A program made the translations under genes and the position numbers. The notes under the pieces are model-generated. The model saw only the letters and a list, made by a program, of their open reading frames with translations. It did no database searches and was not told the DNA's origin. A stretch of DNA of 45,058 nt from an uncultured Sulfurimonas sp. (GTDB lineage: Bacteria; Campylobacterota; Campylobacteria; Campylobacterales; Sulfurimonadaceae), in NCBI GenBank assembly GCA_937900945.1, contig CALCGG010000099.1, forward strand, positions 1-45,058, given 5' to 3'. Shown piece after piece: positions 16,935-25,930 of the stretch; the first letter of the stretch is position 1, and every line of letters starts with the position of its first letter.

Positions 16935-19391
16935 ATGAGAGTTACATCCAATATGTACTATAAAAACATCTTTAATGATAGTTCAAAAGCAAATGAAAAA
17001 CTTTTTGATGTGAACAAACAAATATCCTCTGGACTTAAGATTCAGTATGCCGGTGATGATGTATCTACTTTTGCTGATACTATGAGGCTTGATAATGAAT
17101 TGACGACATTGGGGCAAATCAAGGGAAGTGCTGGGAGCGCATCTAAGATGTCAACTCAGGCAGATACGGTTCTCAATGAATTTCAAACTACAATGGATCG
17201 TACAAGAACTTTACTTCTTCAAGCTTCAAATTCATCTCAAAGCGAGGCATCTATGGATGCAATTGCTGCTGAATTAAGAGGACTTGAGAGCCATCTTAAA
17301 AATTTATCCAATACTTCTATCAATGGACAATATCTTTTTTCAGGTTCTGCTGTTGATGTAAAACCTATTGCTGCTGATGGCAGTTACATGGGAAATGATG
17401 TTTCAATGAATGCTTTTTTAGGTTCAAGAGTTGAGCAGCAATATAATCTAACCGGTGCTGATTTGTTTTTGGGGGAAGAAGTACTTGTAAAAAGACAAGT
17501 AACTACAAATGTACCCCAATATAATTTAAGTGCTAAATATCCTGATTTTTCAGACCCGGCAAGTAGTTTAGGTGGAATTGATAAAACTATTACTGTCAGT
17601 GATACTATTCGTGATTTGATGGGTGATTTGGATGCTAATGGGACTGCTGCAACGAATCATTTCTATCTTAGCGGTGCGAAAAGTGATGGAACATCTTTTA
17701 CTAAGCATATATCCATGAGTGGATCCAGTACCGTAGATGAATTATTGACACAAATAGGTAATGCTTATGGAAATACTTCAGATTTGAAAGTAGTGAATGT
17801 TTCTTTGAATGCTTATGGTGAGATTGTCATAGAAGATAAAATGAAAGGTTCAAGTAAGCTTGATTTTCATATGGTTGGAGCGGTTGATTATGACGTTACA
17901 GGTGGTGATGCAGCCGATGTTAACAATGCAATTTATGGAACTGCTGCCGGAAGTATTGATAACTTGGATGATGGTGAAACAAACTTTGACAAAATTATCA
18001 ATGGAACAAGTACGGCAGCTAATACTAATTTATATATAAAAAGCTTTGTGCAATCACCTTTTTCTACTGTTGCTGCTCCTGCAAGTGAATTAGTGAGTGC
18101 AGAATTTGCTATGAGCAGGGCTGTGGTAGCCGTTGATACACTAAGCATTACAGTTGATAATGGAGATGCTACCACAACAGCATATACCCAACTCTTTAAT
18201 GCAGATCCTGCAACAACTTATGATGATTTAAAAAACCAGATTGAAGCTGATGGTGATTTCACTGTAACCGTAAATGGAGACACGATTACACTAAATGCAA
18301 CTGCACAAGGTGTGGCGAAAGGTGTTTCTATAAATACAGATTTGGCAAATGATAATGGTAGCCTTACAGGAGCAGTTACAGTTGTTCCAACTATAATAAA
18401 CAGTATTATTGCAACAGATATTGATGCTTTAGTTTACGATAAAACACAGTTTACTAAAGATGGGTCAAAGCTGTCCTCAAATGTTCCACAGATACTAAGA
18501 GGTACAAATGCATTTGCATCTCCATCCACTAAAATTTCTGAAGTTGCAGACCTCTCTCAGGGAACAGCAGGTACACTAAGTGGCACACAATTTACACTCT
18601 CAGGAACCGATACAAGCGGAAATGCTTACACGGCACAAATTGATTTTGCAACTGCGGGTTCAACTTTCTCGCTTGATGGGGGAGTGACAAACTATAATAT
18701 ATTTAATATGGGAAGCCCAAGAACAGCAGTTGATGCAGATAAAATGACCTATCAACAGCTTATGGATGTTACAAACATGATTGTAACGGGTAGTCTGCCG
18801 GCAGTAAATACAGAAGCTGGTTATGATACTGCAATTAGCTCAGCAGAAAGCTCTGGAAGTACCTTTTTAAGTTATGATGGAAAAATTCAGTTTAAAGATG
18901 CAACTAGTAGCAATACAAAAGCCAGTTTAGCTATTTATGACTCAAATAGTGGAGACTTCAGTATTGGTGCTGATGCATCCGTTATGACTTTTAACTCTAA
19001 TAATGCGCTAACGGTTCGTGATCCTAAAACAGATTTCTTTAAAAATCTTCGTGAGACAATAACTGCTGTTGAAAACTACAAGCTTTATCCAGACAGTAAG
19101 AGTGGTGATATAAGAAGTGTTGGAATAGAAAATGCCATATCAATTATGGATGATTTAATGGAACATGTGGGTAGAGCACATGCTGTAGTCGGTGCGCAGT
19201 CAAATGCACTAACAAATGCACTTGAAAGAACACAACTTTTAGAAACTAGTACGATGACGCTTCGATCCTCTGTAATAGATACAGATATAGCCGAAGCATC
19301 TTTAATGCTCACGCAGTTATCTTTAAATTTACAGGCTATGCTCTCAACAGTTGCCAAGGTTTCTAAGCTCAGTTTAGTAAATTATCTGTAA
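16935..19391 (+). CDS. flgL: flagellar hook-filament junction protein 3
   Basis: FlgL (HAP3) joins hook and filament and is exported by the flagellar type III system. The N-terminal flagellin-like domain (about 1-140; MRVTSNMYYKNIFNDSS, LFDVNKQISSGLKIQYAGDD) and the C-terminal coiled-coil domain (about 740-818; SSVIDTDIAEASLMLTQL) pair as in flagellins. The large middle region (about 200-650), rich in Asp, Thr, Ala and Gly, is expected to be surface exposed. At 818 aa it is far longer than E. coli FlgL (317 aa) but fits the large FlgL of this phylum. It has a strong ribosome site (TGGAGG). Confidence 0.92.
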   Translation: MRVTSNMYYKNIFNDSSKANEKLFDVNKQISSGLKIQYAGDDVSTFADTMRLDNELTTLGQIKGSAGSASKMSTQADTVLNEFQTTMDRTRTLLLQASNSSQSEASMDAIAAELRGLESHLKNLSNTSINGQYLFSGSAVDVKPIAADGSYMGNDVSMNAFLGSRVEQQYNLTGADLFLGEEVLVKRQVTTNVPQYNLSAKYPDFSDPASSLGGIDKTITVSDTIRDLMGDLDANGTAATNHFYLSGAKSDGTSFTKHISMSGSSTVDELLTQIGNAYGNTSDLKVVNVSLNAYGEIVIEDKMKGSSKLDFHMVGAVDYDVTGGDAADVNNAIYGTAAGSIDNLDDGETNFDKIINGTSTAANTNLYIKSFVQSPFSTVAAPASELVSAEFAMSRAVVAVDTLSITVDNGDATTTAYTQLFNADPATTYDDLKNQIEADGDFTVTVNGDTITLNATAQGVAKGVSINTDLANDNGSLTGAVTVVPTIINSIIATDIDALVYDKTQFTKDGSKLSSNVPQILRGTNAFASPSTKISEVADLSQGTAGTLSGTQFTLSGTDTSGNAYTAQIDFATAGSTFSLDGGVTNYNIFNMGSPRTAVDADKMTYQQLMDVTNMIVTGSLPAVNTEAGYDTAISSAESSGSTFLSYDGKIQFKDATSSNTKASLAIYDSNSGDFSIGADASVMTFNSNNALTVRDPKTDFFKNLRETITAVENYKLYPDSKSGDIRSVGIENAISIMDDLMEHVGRAHAVVGAQSNALTNALERTQLLETSTMTLRSSVIDTDIAEASLMLTQLSLNLQAMLSTVAKVSKLSLVNYL

Positions 19392-19408
19392 AATTCATCT
19401 TTCAAAAT

Positions 19409-19440
19409 GCCAAAAAATTTTCATCTGGAACATTTTTGGC
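19409..19440 (+). terminator. weak hairpin after flgL
   Basis: GCCAAAAA and TTTTTGGC (8 bp) enclose a 16-nt loop, 18 nt after the flgL stop. There is no following T-run, so terminator function is uncertain. Confidence 0.3.
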
Positions 19441-19478
19441 TATACTTCCTTTAATTATATTAGTAAAGGTAAAGTGAT

Positions 19479-21770
19479 TTGAAAGATACACTGTTTATTA
19501 TAGTTTTTGGAGTTTTAATCTATCTCGGTGTTGCAACAATACTCGGTAGTAGCGGACCAATAGGAAGTTATGGAGCTATTTTTGCTTCACATAATCAGTA
19601 CTATTTTGGATATCTTTCTTTCGTTTACCTCTTGGCTACTCTTATTCCTTTGTATTTTTTGCATAAAACAACAGTTTTTAATTTCCGTAAAGCTGAAATA
19701 GTCACTGCCTCATTTTTACTTTTTTTCTCCTTTCTTTTATTTCAGGCGATATTGGTTCACAACGAATTAAGAGGAAAAATAGGTGGTGACTTCGTAGATT
19801 TTCTATCTCCATATATTGGAGTTTTTGGGCTTTGGATATTCTGGCTGATTATCACCTTGGTTTCCGTTATTATCATTTTAGATAAAAATCCTCATGAACT
19901 TGTAGCACTATTTTATAATCTTATTAAAAGAATTGTTCCGGATATTAAATTAAATAAAATAATGAACTATATTCAATCCAATAAGACTGAAGTTTCTAAA
20001 AAATCGATTAAAAAAGAAGATGTTTTGCTTATCCAAAAAAACAATGAAGACGAGCTGGAAAAGCCAACATTTTTGAGAAAGAAAGATAAAAAACAAGATT
20101 CTGTACAAAAAGTTTTCAAATTAGATGAACTGAATCAACTAGAATCTGTACTTTCAAATCCAAATGATACGCAAAAGCAAGAGATAGAGAAAAAGAGAGA
20201 TGTTCCACATGTAAAAGACGCTGTTGAAGAACTTACAAAAGATGATAAACCACACACTATTGTGGAGTTGGCATCAAAAGTAAAAGAACAAAAAAATGCT
20301 TTGATTATTGATGAACTTGAAGAAAATACAAAACTTTTAGAAAGTATAGAAAAAGGGGAAGTTGAAAAGCCTAAAAATTTTACTCTTCCATCTGTAAACT
20401 TTTTGCAAAAACCAACATCCACCTCTCATAGTGTTGATGAAAGTGAAGTGGATGATAAAATACGATATCTTATAGAAAAACTGGCACATTTTAAAATAGA
20501 AGGTGATGTTGTAAGAACTTACGCTGGACCGGTTGTCTCAACTTTCGAGTTTAAGCCTGCAGCCAATGTAAAAGTATCCAGAATTCTAAATCTTCAAGAT
20601 GATTTAGCTATGGCGCTATCAGCTGAGAGCATCCGTATTCAAGCACCGATACCGGGAAAAGATGTTGTAGGTATTGAGATACCAAATGCAACAGTAGATA
20701 CGATTTATTTAAGAGATTTACTCGACAGTAAACTTTTTAAAGATTCATCATCACCTTTGACAATCGTTTTAGGTAAAGATATAGTTGGCAGACCGTTTAT
20801 AACTGACCTTAAAAAACTTCCACACTTGCTTATAGCAGGAACGACAGGAAGTGGAAAAAGCGTTGGTATAAATGCTATGATATTGAGCCTTTTATATAAA
20901 AATTCTCCTGATCAGTTGAGACTTCTCATGATAGACCCTAAAATGCTTGAATTTTCTATATACAATGATATTCCGCATCTTCTTACTCCTGTTATCACAA
21001 AACCAAAACAGGCGATAGTTGCGTTAAACAATATGGTCTCCGAGATGGAACGCAGATATGAGCTTATGAGTGAAAACAGAACGAAAAATATAGAAAACTA
21101 TAATGAGAGAGTAAAAAAAGAGGGCGGCGAGCACTTTCCTTATATCGTAGTTATCATAGATGAGTTAGCCGACTTGATGATGACGAGCGGAAAAGATGTC
21201 GAGCACTCCATAGCAAGACTTGCGCAGATGGCAAGAGCTTCCGGGATACATCTTGTTGTAGCGACTCAAAGACCTTCTGTTGATGTTGTAACAGGTCTGA
21301 TTAAAGCAAATTTGCCTTCTCGTATATCTTACAGAGTAGGGCAAAAAGTAGATAGTAAAATTATCTTGGACCAGCAAGGTGCAGAATCTTTACTCGGTAA
21401 GGGAGACATGCTTTTTACTCCTCCCGGTTCAACCGGTTTAGTTCGCCTTCACGCACCATGGAGTACTGAAGAAGAGATAGAAAAAATTGTTAATTTTATA
21501 AAATCTCAAAGAGAACCAAACTATGATAAACGATTTTTACTTGAAGAAAGTGAACTTAGCTCTTCATCTGCTCGTGATACTTATGAAGAATTAGACCCAT
21601 TGTATGAAGAAGCTAGAAATGTGATTTTAACTGATAAAAAAACTTCTATTTCATACTTGCAAAGAAAGTTACAGATAGGGTATAACCGTTCAGCAAGAGT
21701 CATAGAACAGCTAGAAGGCGAGGGCATCTTATCTGCTCCTAATGTAAAAGGCATTCGTGAAATCTTATAA
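19479..21770 (+). CDS. ftsK: DNA translocase FtsK/SpoIIIE
   Basis: FtsK is a septum-anchored hexameric motor that pumps chromosome termini apart at division. The 763-aa protein has four N-terminal membrane segments (about residues 2-22, 45-65, 70-92, 110-132), a charged linker (about 170-310) and the motor. Walker A is AGTTGSGKSVGINAM (about 452-466) and Walker B is IVVIIDELADLMM (about 557-569). A winged-helix gamma domain (about 700-763; SYLQRKLQIGYNRSARVIEQLE) should read KOPS-type sequences. The start is TTG; no better upstream codon is seen. Confidence 0.95.
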   Translation: MKDTLFIIVFGVLIYLGVATILGSSGPIGSYGAIFASHNQYYFGYLSFVYLLATLIPLYFLHKTTVFNFRKAEIVTASFLLFFSFLLFQAILVHNELRGKIGGDFVDFLSPYIGVFGLWIFWLIITLVSVIIILDKNPHELVALFYNLIKRIVPDIKLNKIMNYIQSNKTEVSKKSIKKEDVLLIQKNNEDELEKPTFLRKKDKKQDSVQKVFKLDELNQLESVLSNPNDTQKQEIEKKRDVPHVKDAVEELTKDDKPHTIVELASKVKEQKNALIIDELEENTKLLESIEKGEVEKPKNFTLPSVNFLQKPTSTSHSVDESEVDDKIRYLIEKLAHFKIEGDVVRTYAGPVVSTFEFKPAANVKVSRILNLQDDLAMALSAESIRIQAPIPGKDVVGIEIPNATVDTIYLRDLLDSKLFKDSSSPLTIVLGKDIVGRPFITDLKKLPHLLIAGTTGSGKSVGINAMILSLLYKNSPDQLRLLMIDPKMLEFSIYNDIPHLLTPVITKPKQAIVALNNMVSEMERRYELMSENRTKNIENYNERVKKEGGEHFPYIVVIIDELADLMMTSGKDVEHSIARLAQMARASGIHLVVATQRPSVDVVTGLIKANLPSRISYRVGQKVDSKIILDQQGAESLLGKGDMLFTPPGSTGLVRLHAPWSTEEEIEKIVNFIKSQREPNYDKRFLLEESELSSSSARDTYEELDPLYEEARNVILTDKKTSISYLQRKLQIGYNRSARVIEQLEGEGILSAPNVKGIREIL

Positions 21771-21779
21771 GCATAAGTC

Positions 21780-22172
21780 ATGATTAAAGCTAAACTTTTT
21801 TTTACAAAATACACTAATTCCTTTAGTGTATATATTCAAAACCTCGAAGAACTCTCAGTCCAACAAATACAAGAATTACAAAATTTTGTCAGCGTCAGAA
21901 GAGGTATATTTGATTTTGAAACATACTCTTTTGTTGTCCAAAAAAGACTGGAATTTGAAGAATTTTTGGCACTCATAAAAAATAGTGAGATTGAAGCTAC
22001 ATGTAATGAAAAACTCCTAGAAATAAAAACAAATGCAAGAATAGAGTTTGGAAAATATAAAGGTCTTTTTTATAGTGAAGTTCCTGATTCATATCTCAAA
22101 TGGCTAAAAATAAATTATAGAGGTAAGGATAGAGAAACCCTTGACATTGAGTTAAAGAGTAGAAATCTCTAA
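21780..22172 (+). CDS. DUF3820-like protein
   Basis: The C-terminal 45 residues of this 130-aa protein (RIEFGKYKGLFYSEVP, SYLKWLK) match the DUF3820 pattern 'FGKYKG..., ipdsYLkWL', a module also found at the end of some exonuclease X-like proteins. The N-terminal 85 residues are charged, probably helical, and not recognised. There is no exonuclease DEDD motif, so no nuclease activity is inferred. The gene starts 9 nt after the ftsK stop and is probably co-transcribed with it. Confidence 0.75.
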   Translation: MIKAKLFFTKYTNSFSVYIQNLEELSVQQIQELQNFVSVRRGIFDFETYSFVVQKRLEFEEFLALIKNSEIEATCNEKLLEIKTNARIEFGKYKGLFYSEVPDSYLKWLKINYRGKDRETLDIELKSRNL

Positions 22173-22263
22173 AAAGTGTTACCTTTTTATACAATCGTAC
22201 AATGAAATTTCACCACACTGTTTCTATTTGTAACATGTAGAAAATAGATAATTTATATTTAGC

Positions 22264-22269
22264 TATAAT
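22264..22269 (+). promoter_or_regulatory. -10 box upstream of acnB
   Basis: A perfect TATAAT lies 29 nt before the acnB ATG. About 15 nt upstream an inverted repeat (TCTATTT / AAATAGA, 22223-22248) could be an operator or hairpin. No -35 box is clear. Confidence 0.5.
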
Positions 22270-22298
22270 AATTCGAAATTAAATATACAGGAATAATT

Positions 22299-24890
22299 AT
22301 GGCATTTATGGAAGAATATAAATCACATGTACTTGAAAGAGAAAAGCTTGGAGTACCACCTCTGCCACTATCAGCTGAGCAGACTGCTGCATTAATTGAA
22401 ATGATTAAAGCCGGTGAGGGTGATATGGAACAAAATATTGACCTTATTACAAACCGCGTATCTCCGGGTGTTGATGACGCTGCATATGTAAAAGCTGCTT
22501 TTTTAAATGATGTTGCGTCTGAAAAAGTGACTATATCTGCAATTTCCCCTGCTGATGCAGTAAAAATTATGGGAATGATGTTAGGCGGATATAATGTTAA
22601 ACCTATTATCGATGCTTTAAATTCTGCTAAAAGCGATGTTGTTGAAGCTGCTAAAGAAGCTTTAAAACACACTTTACTTGTTTATGATGCATTTAATGAT
22701 GTTGAAGAATTACACAAAGCTGGAAATGCACATGCAACAGAAGTTATGACTTCATGGGCAAATGCTGAGTGGTTTACTTCTAAACCGGCATTGGCTGAAG
22801 AAATGACTGTAACTGTATATAAAGTTCCAGGTGAGACGAATACAGATGATCTTTCTCCAGCTTCTGAGGCGTTTACACGTTCAGATATTCCATTACATGC
22901 TAATTCTATGCTTGTATCTAAAATGGAAGACCCAATCAACACTATCAGCAAGTTAAAAGAATCTGGTCATCCAATTGCTTATGTTGGTGATGTTGTTGGT
23001 ACTGGTTCAAGCCGTAAATCTGGTGTTAACTCTGTTCAGTGGCACATGGGTGAAGATATCCCAGGTGTTCCAAACAAGCGTACTGGCGGTGTAGTAATTG
23101 GTGGTATTATTGCTCCAATTTTCTTCGCTACATGTGAGGATTCAGGCGCATTGCCACTAGAAATGGATGTTGCTGGTATGGAAACAGGTGATGTTGTAAC
23201 AATCTACCCATATAAAGGTGAGGCATATAAAGACGGTGCATGTATTGCTACTTTTAAACTAAATCCAAATACTATCACTGATGAAGTGCGTGCAGGCGGT
23301 CGTATTCCGTTGATTATCGGTCGTGGTTTGACTTCTAAAGCTCGTAATGTTCTTGGAATGGGTACATCAGATGCATTCTTGACTGCTGAACAACCAGCTG
23401 ATACAGGTAAAGGATATACTCTTGCGCAAAAGATGGTTGGTAAAGCATGTGGTATAGAAGGTGTTCGTCCAGGTATGTATGTTGAGCCTGTAACTACAAC
23501 AGTCGGTTCTCAAGATACAACAGGTCCAATGACGCGTGATGAGATCAAAGAACTCGCAGCTTTAGGTTTCTCAGCTGATTTGGTAATGCAGTCTTTCTGT
23601 CACACAGCGGCATACCCAAAACCGTCTGACGTTGTAATGCACCACACACTTCCTGATTTTATAGCTAACCGTTCAGGTGTTGCGCTTCGTCCTGGTGATG
23701 GTGTTATCCACTCATGGTTAAACCGCTTAACTCTTCCAGATACAGTTGGTACTGGTGCAGACTCTCATACTCGTTTCCCAATCGGTATCTCTTTTCCTGG
23801 TGGTTCTGGTATTGTTGCTTTTGCTGCAGTAACTGGGTCAATGCCTCTTACAATGCCTGAATCTGTACTTGTACGTTTCAAAGGTGAGCTACAGCCTGGT
23901 ATCACACTGCGTGACCTTGTAAACGCGATTCCTTACTATGCAATCAAAGAAGGTCTTTTGACTGTTGAGAAAAAAGGTAAGAAAAACATTTTTAACGGAC
24001 GTATTTTAGAGATTGAAGGTTTGCCTGAGCTTAAGGCTGAGCAGGCATTTGAACTTTCAGATGCATCTGCTGAGCGTTCTGCTGCAGCATGTACGGTACT
24101 CTTAAATGATGAACCGGTAATCGAATATTTAAAATCAAATATTACTTTGATCGAGTCGATGATTGCTGATGGTTACGAAGATTCTCGTACATTACAGCGT
24201 CGTGCAGACAGAATGAAAGAATGGGTAGCCAATCCGTCATTGATGCAACCGGATGCTGATGCAGAATACGCTGCGATTATCGAAATCGATCTTAACGAAG
24301 TAACAGAGCCAATCTTGGCATGTCCAAATGATCCGGACAACGTTAAACTTCTAAGTGAAGTTGCCGGTGAAAAAATTGATGAAGTATTCTTAGGTTCTTG
24401 TATGACAAATATCGGTCACTATCGTGCTGCTGGTGAAGTAATGCGTGGTGAAGGTAAAGTTGCTGTTGAAAAATTCTGGATTGTTCCACCAACTCGTATG
24501 GATGAGCAACAACTGATCAACGAAGGTTACTATGACGTTTTCAATGCAATCGAAGCACAAACAGAAGTACCTGGATGTTCACTTTGTATGGGTAACCAGG
24601 CAAGTGCACGCCCAGGTTCAACTGTATTCTCTACTTCTACTCGTAACTTTGACAACCGTTTAGGTAAAGGTACTCAGGTTTATCTTGGTTCTGCAGAACT
24701 TGCGGCAGTATGTTCTAAACTTGGACGTATCCCGACTGTAGAAGAGTATATGGAGATTGTTCCTGCAAAACTTGCTGGTAAAACAGATGATGTTTATAAA
24801 TATCTTAACTTTAATGAGATTAAAGACTATCACTTGGAAGCACGTACTGTAGCTGAAGAGAAATACGGCGTAACAATTAAAGCTGTATAG
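22299..24890 (+). CDS. acnB: aconitate hydratase B
   Basis: AcnB isomerises citrate and isocitrate through a [4Fe-4S] cluster; the family often also acts on 2-methylisocitrate. The 863-aa protein has the AcnB order: N-terminal HEAT-like domain (about 1-155), swivel domain (about 165-380; [25 protein letters not shown]), then the catalytic domains. Cluster ligands are C701 in GSCMTNIGH and C760 and C763 in GCSLCMGNQ. It supplies the citrate/isocitrate step for the TCA-type gene block about 9 kb downstream. Codon use is richer in GC-ending codons than the neighbours, as expected for a highly expressed gene. Confidence 0.97.
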   Translation: MAFMEEYKSHVLEREKLGVPPLPLSAEQTAALIEMIKAGEGDMEQNIDLITNRVSPGVDDAAYVKAAFLNDVASEKVTISAISPADAVKIMGMMLGGYNVKPIIDALNSAKSDVVEAAKEALKHTLLVYDAFNDVEELHKAGNAHATEVMTSWANAEWFTSKPALAEEMTVTVYKVPGETNTDDLSPASEAFTRSDIPLHANSMLVSKMEDPINTISKLKESGHPIAYVGDVVGTGSSRKSGVNSVQWHMGEDIPGVPNKRTGGVVIGGIIAPIFFATCEDSGALPLEMDVAGMETGDVVTIYPYKGEAYKDGACIATFKLNPNTITDEVRAGGRIPLIIGRGLTSKARNVLGMGTSDAFLTAEQPADTGKGYTLAQKMVGKACGIEGVRPGMYVEPVTTTVGSQDTTGPMTRDEIKELAALGFSADLVMQSFCHTAAYPKPSDVVMHHTLPDFIANRSGVALRPGDGVIHSWLNRLTLPDTVGTGADSHTRFPIGISFPGGSGIVAFAAVTGSMPLTMPESVLVRFKGELQPGITLRDLVNAIPYYAIKEGLLTVEKKGKKNIFNGRILEIEGLPELKAEQAFELSDASAERSAAACTVLLNDEPVIEYLKSNITLIESMIADGYEDSRTLQRRADRMKEWVANPSLMQPDADAEYAAIIEIDLNEVTEPILACPNDPDNVKLLSEVAGEKIDEVFLGSCMTNIGHYRAAGEVMRGEGKVAVEKFWIVPPTRMDEQQLINEGYYDVFNAIEAQTEVPGCSLCMGNQASARPGSTVFSTSTRNFDNRLGKGTQVYLGSAELAAVCSKLGRIPTVEEYMEIVPAKLAGKTDDVYKYLNFNEIKDYHLEARTVAEEKYGVTIKAV

Positions 24891-24903
24891 CTTTAAAACT
24901 AAA

Positions 24904-24942
24904 GTAACGACGCAACTTCAGCGTCGTTACATCTCTTTTTTT
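24904..24942 (+). terminator. Rho-independent terminator of acnB
   Basis: A perfect 10-bp stem, GTAACGACGC / GCGTCGTTAC, with the loop AACTTCA is followed by ATCTC and seven T. It begins 13 nt after the acnB stop, in the gap to convergent lolA. Confidence 0.92.
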
Positions 24943-24951
24943 AAACCTTCA

Positions 24952-25467
24952 TTAATCTCTTATAACATCAAACTCTAATGGAATTCTCGGTACAAAAATA
25001 CTGTTGTCTATTTCTATATTTTGCTTTTGGTTCGTAAACAGTATCTGTACCTTATTGTCAAATTCATCTAAATATGAGATAGACTCTATAAAATTATTTT
25101 TTGAAATAATAGTAAATTTTGATTCTTTATAATAAGCTTCATAAACATCTTTTTTAATCTCTTTTGCATGTTCTACTATACTAAAGAAATCAAATTTCGA
25201 TTCAATTCTCTTAACTATAACCTGTTCTATCTCAGGCTCTATTATAGTCACATTGCGAGCATTTATATAAATATCTTTTTTTACCGGTTTTGTGTATTGC
25301 CACATTGCGTATAAAGGTTTAGCGGCTATAAGGTGGCCATTATAAGTTAGGACTTTATTTTTCTCATCCGTGATATTTTGAGTAAATTCTGCTTCAAATG
25401 AATAAATATTCTTTAGAGATGCAAAACTGAGAGTGAACAGTATCATTAATAAAAGTGTTTGCTTCAA
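24952..25467 (-). CDS. lolA: outer-membrane lipoprotein carrier protein
   Basis: LolA is the periplasmic carrier that takes lipoproteins from the LolCDE exporter to the outer membrane. The 171-aa protein begins with a signal peptide (KQTLLLMILFTLSFAS), then FEAEFTQNITDEKNK, matching the F.Q.v.d..G/K opening of LolA, and a YxGHLIAAKPLYAMWQY block. The start is TTG at 25467, 5 nt after AAGGA. It is convergent with acnB and divergent from secA. I recall a lolA/secA/lolC-like neighbourhood in H. pylori, and a lolC-like permease follows secA here. Confidence 0.88.
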   Translation of the reverse strand: MKQTLLLMILFTLSFASLKNIYSFEAEFTQNITDEKNKVLTYNGHLIAAKPLYAMWQYTKPVKKDIYINARNVTIIEPEIEQVIVKRIESKFDFFSIVEHAKEIKKDVYEAYYKESKFTIISKNNFIESISYLDEFDNKVQILFTNQKQNIEIDNSIFVPRIPLEFDVIRD

Positions 25468-25485
25468 GTATTTCCTTTTTTGAAA

Positions 25486-25491
25486 ATTATA
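25486..25491 (-). promoter_or_regulatory. -10 box of lolA
   Basis: A perfect TATAAT on the minus strand lies 18 nt before the TTG start of lolA, giving a short leader. No -35 box is clear. Confidence 0.5.
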
Positions 25492-25514
25492 GCAAAGTGA
25501 TCGTTTACATATTG

Positions 25515-25520
25515 TATAAT
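25515..25520 (+). promoter_or_regulatory. candidate -10 box for the secA leader
   Basis: A perfect TATAAT lies 411 nt before the secA ATG. A second candidate, TATGATAAAAT, lies at 25573-25583. Either would produce a long structured leader or a separate RNA. A third possibility, TAATAT at about 25915, is too close to the ribosome site to be convincing. Confidence 0.4.
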
Positions 25521-25540
25521 ATTAGATTTAAAAAAAGCTC

Positions 25541-25632
25541 TGCCATTAAATTATGGTGATTCTAACTATAAATATGATAAAATCACCGCCATTTCTATGG
25601 TTGCTGTTGTCATGTAGCAAATAATTGCGGTA
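25541..25632 (+). other. further hairpins between lolA and the 270-nt element
   Basis: This stretch holds GGTGATT/AATCACC (25555-25561 with 25581-25587) and an alternative nested hairpin ACCGC/GCGGT (25585-25589 with 25627-25631) enclosing TTGCT/AGCAA. The two share bases and cannot form together. No open frame of more than a few codons with a ribosome site is present. Confidence 0.35.
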
Positions 25633-25902
25633 TAAGTGCCTAACCATAATAAATGTCATAATCAATGAGAAGATAAGCTATAAGCTGTGAGGCAAAATCA
25701 CGCAGTTGCACTTATTGTGCTTCAAGAGATTTTAACGAAGCAGATTGTAGCTTTTCTTCTCACCCTTCGGGCAACATTTAAAAGGATTATCTCCTGTGTT
25801 GAACTTCACTTAACGATGCTCGGCATCGCCAAGCAAAGTTCGCCTTGAATCTAAACCTTTTAAATGTTGTTGATTATGGTATTTATTATGGTTGGGCACT
25901 TA
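25633..25902 (+). ncRNA. putative structured RNA element upstream of secA
   Basis: The outer arms 25633-25665 and 25870-25902 are complementary over 33 nt. The three DNA mismatches all become G-U pairs in a plus-strand transcript, so every position pairs. Inside are two side arms: 25667-25680 with 25748-25761 (13 of 14 pairs), extended imperfectly inward; and 25772-25785 with 25856-25869 (14 of 14), which holds GAACTT/AAGTTC and the hairpin CGATGC-TCG-GCATCG. A small CC-TTCG-GG hairpin lies between them. The result is a three- or four-way junction ending 28 nt before secA. No terminator follows, so it may be the 5' leader of secA mRNA or an RNA processed from it. It does not match tmRNA, SRP RNA or RNase P RNA, and I do not recognise it as 6S RNA. 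Confidence 0.5.
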
Positions 25903-25930
25903 ACAATAGTAATCTAATATAAGGTTGAAA

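Noticed and set aside
22171-22188. AAAAAG/CTTTTT hairpin after the DUF3820-like gene as a terminator
   Set aside because: The stem has only six pairs, five of them A-T, with no T-run beyond it. It is too weak to call.
25638-25897. Integron attC site (GCCTAAC ... GTTGGGC fit RYYYAAC/GTTRRRY)
   Set aside because: The 260-bp span is about twice the largest usual attC, there is no integrase or cassette gene nearby, and the 7-mers are part of a much longer inverted repeat, so the match is likely chance.
25633-25902. Element read as a MITE or decayed insertion sequence (33-bp terminal inverted repeats)
   Set aside because: No target-site duplication is visible, no transposase remnant lies inside, and all three arm mismatches favour plus-strand RNA pairing. 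It is not excluded without a genome-wide copy search.
25595-25930. Retron msr-msd, tmRNA or SecM-like arrest peptide upstream of secA
   Set aside because: There is no reverse transcriptase gene, no tRNA-like CCA end and no tag frame. The only short frame (ATGGTTGCTGTTGTCATGTAG, 6 codons, near 25597) has no good ribosome site.
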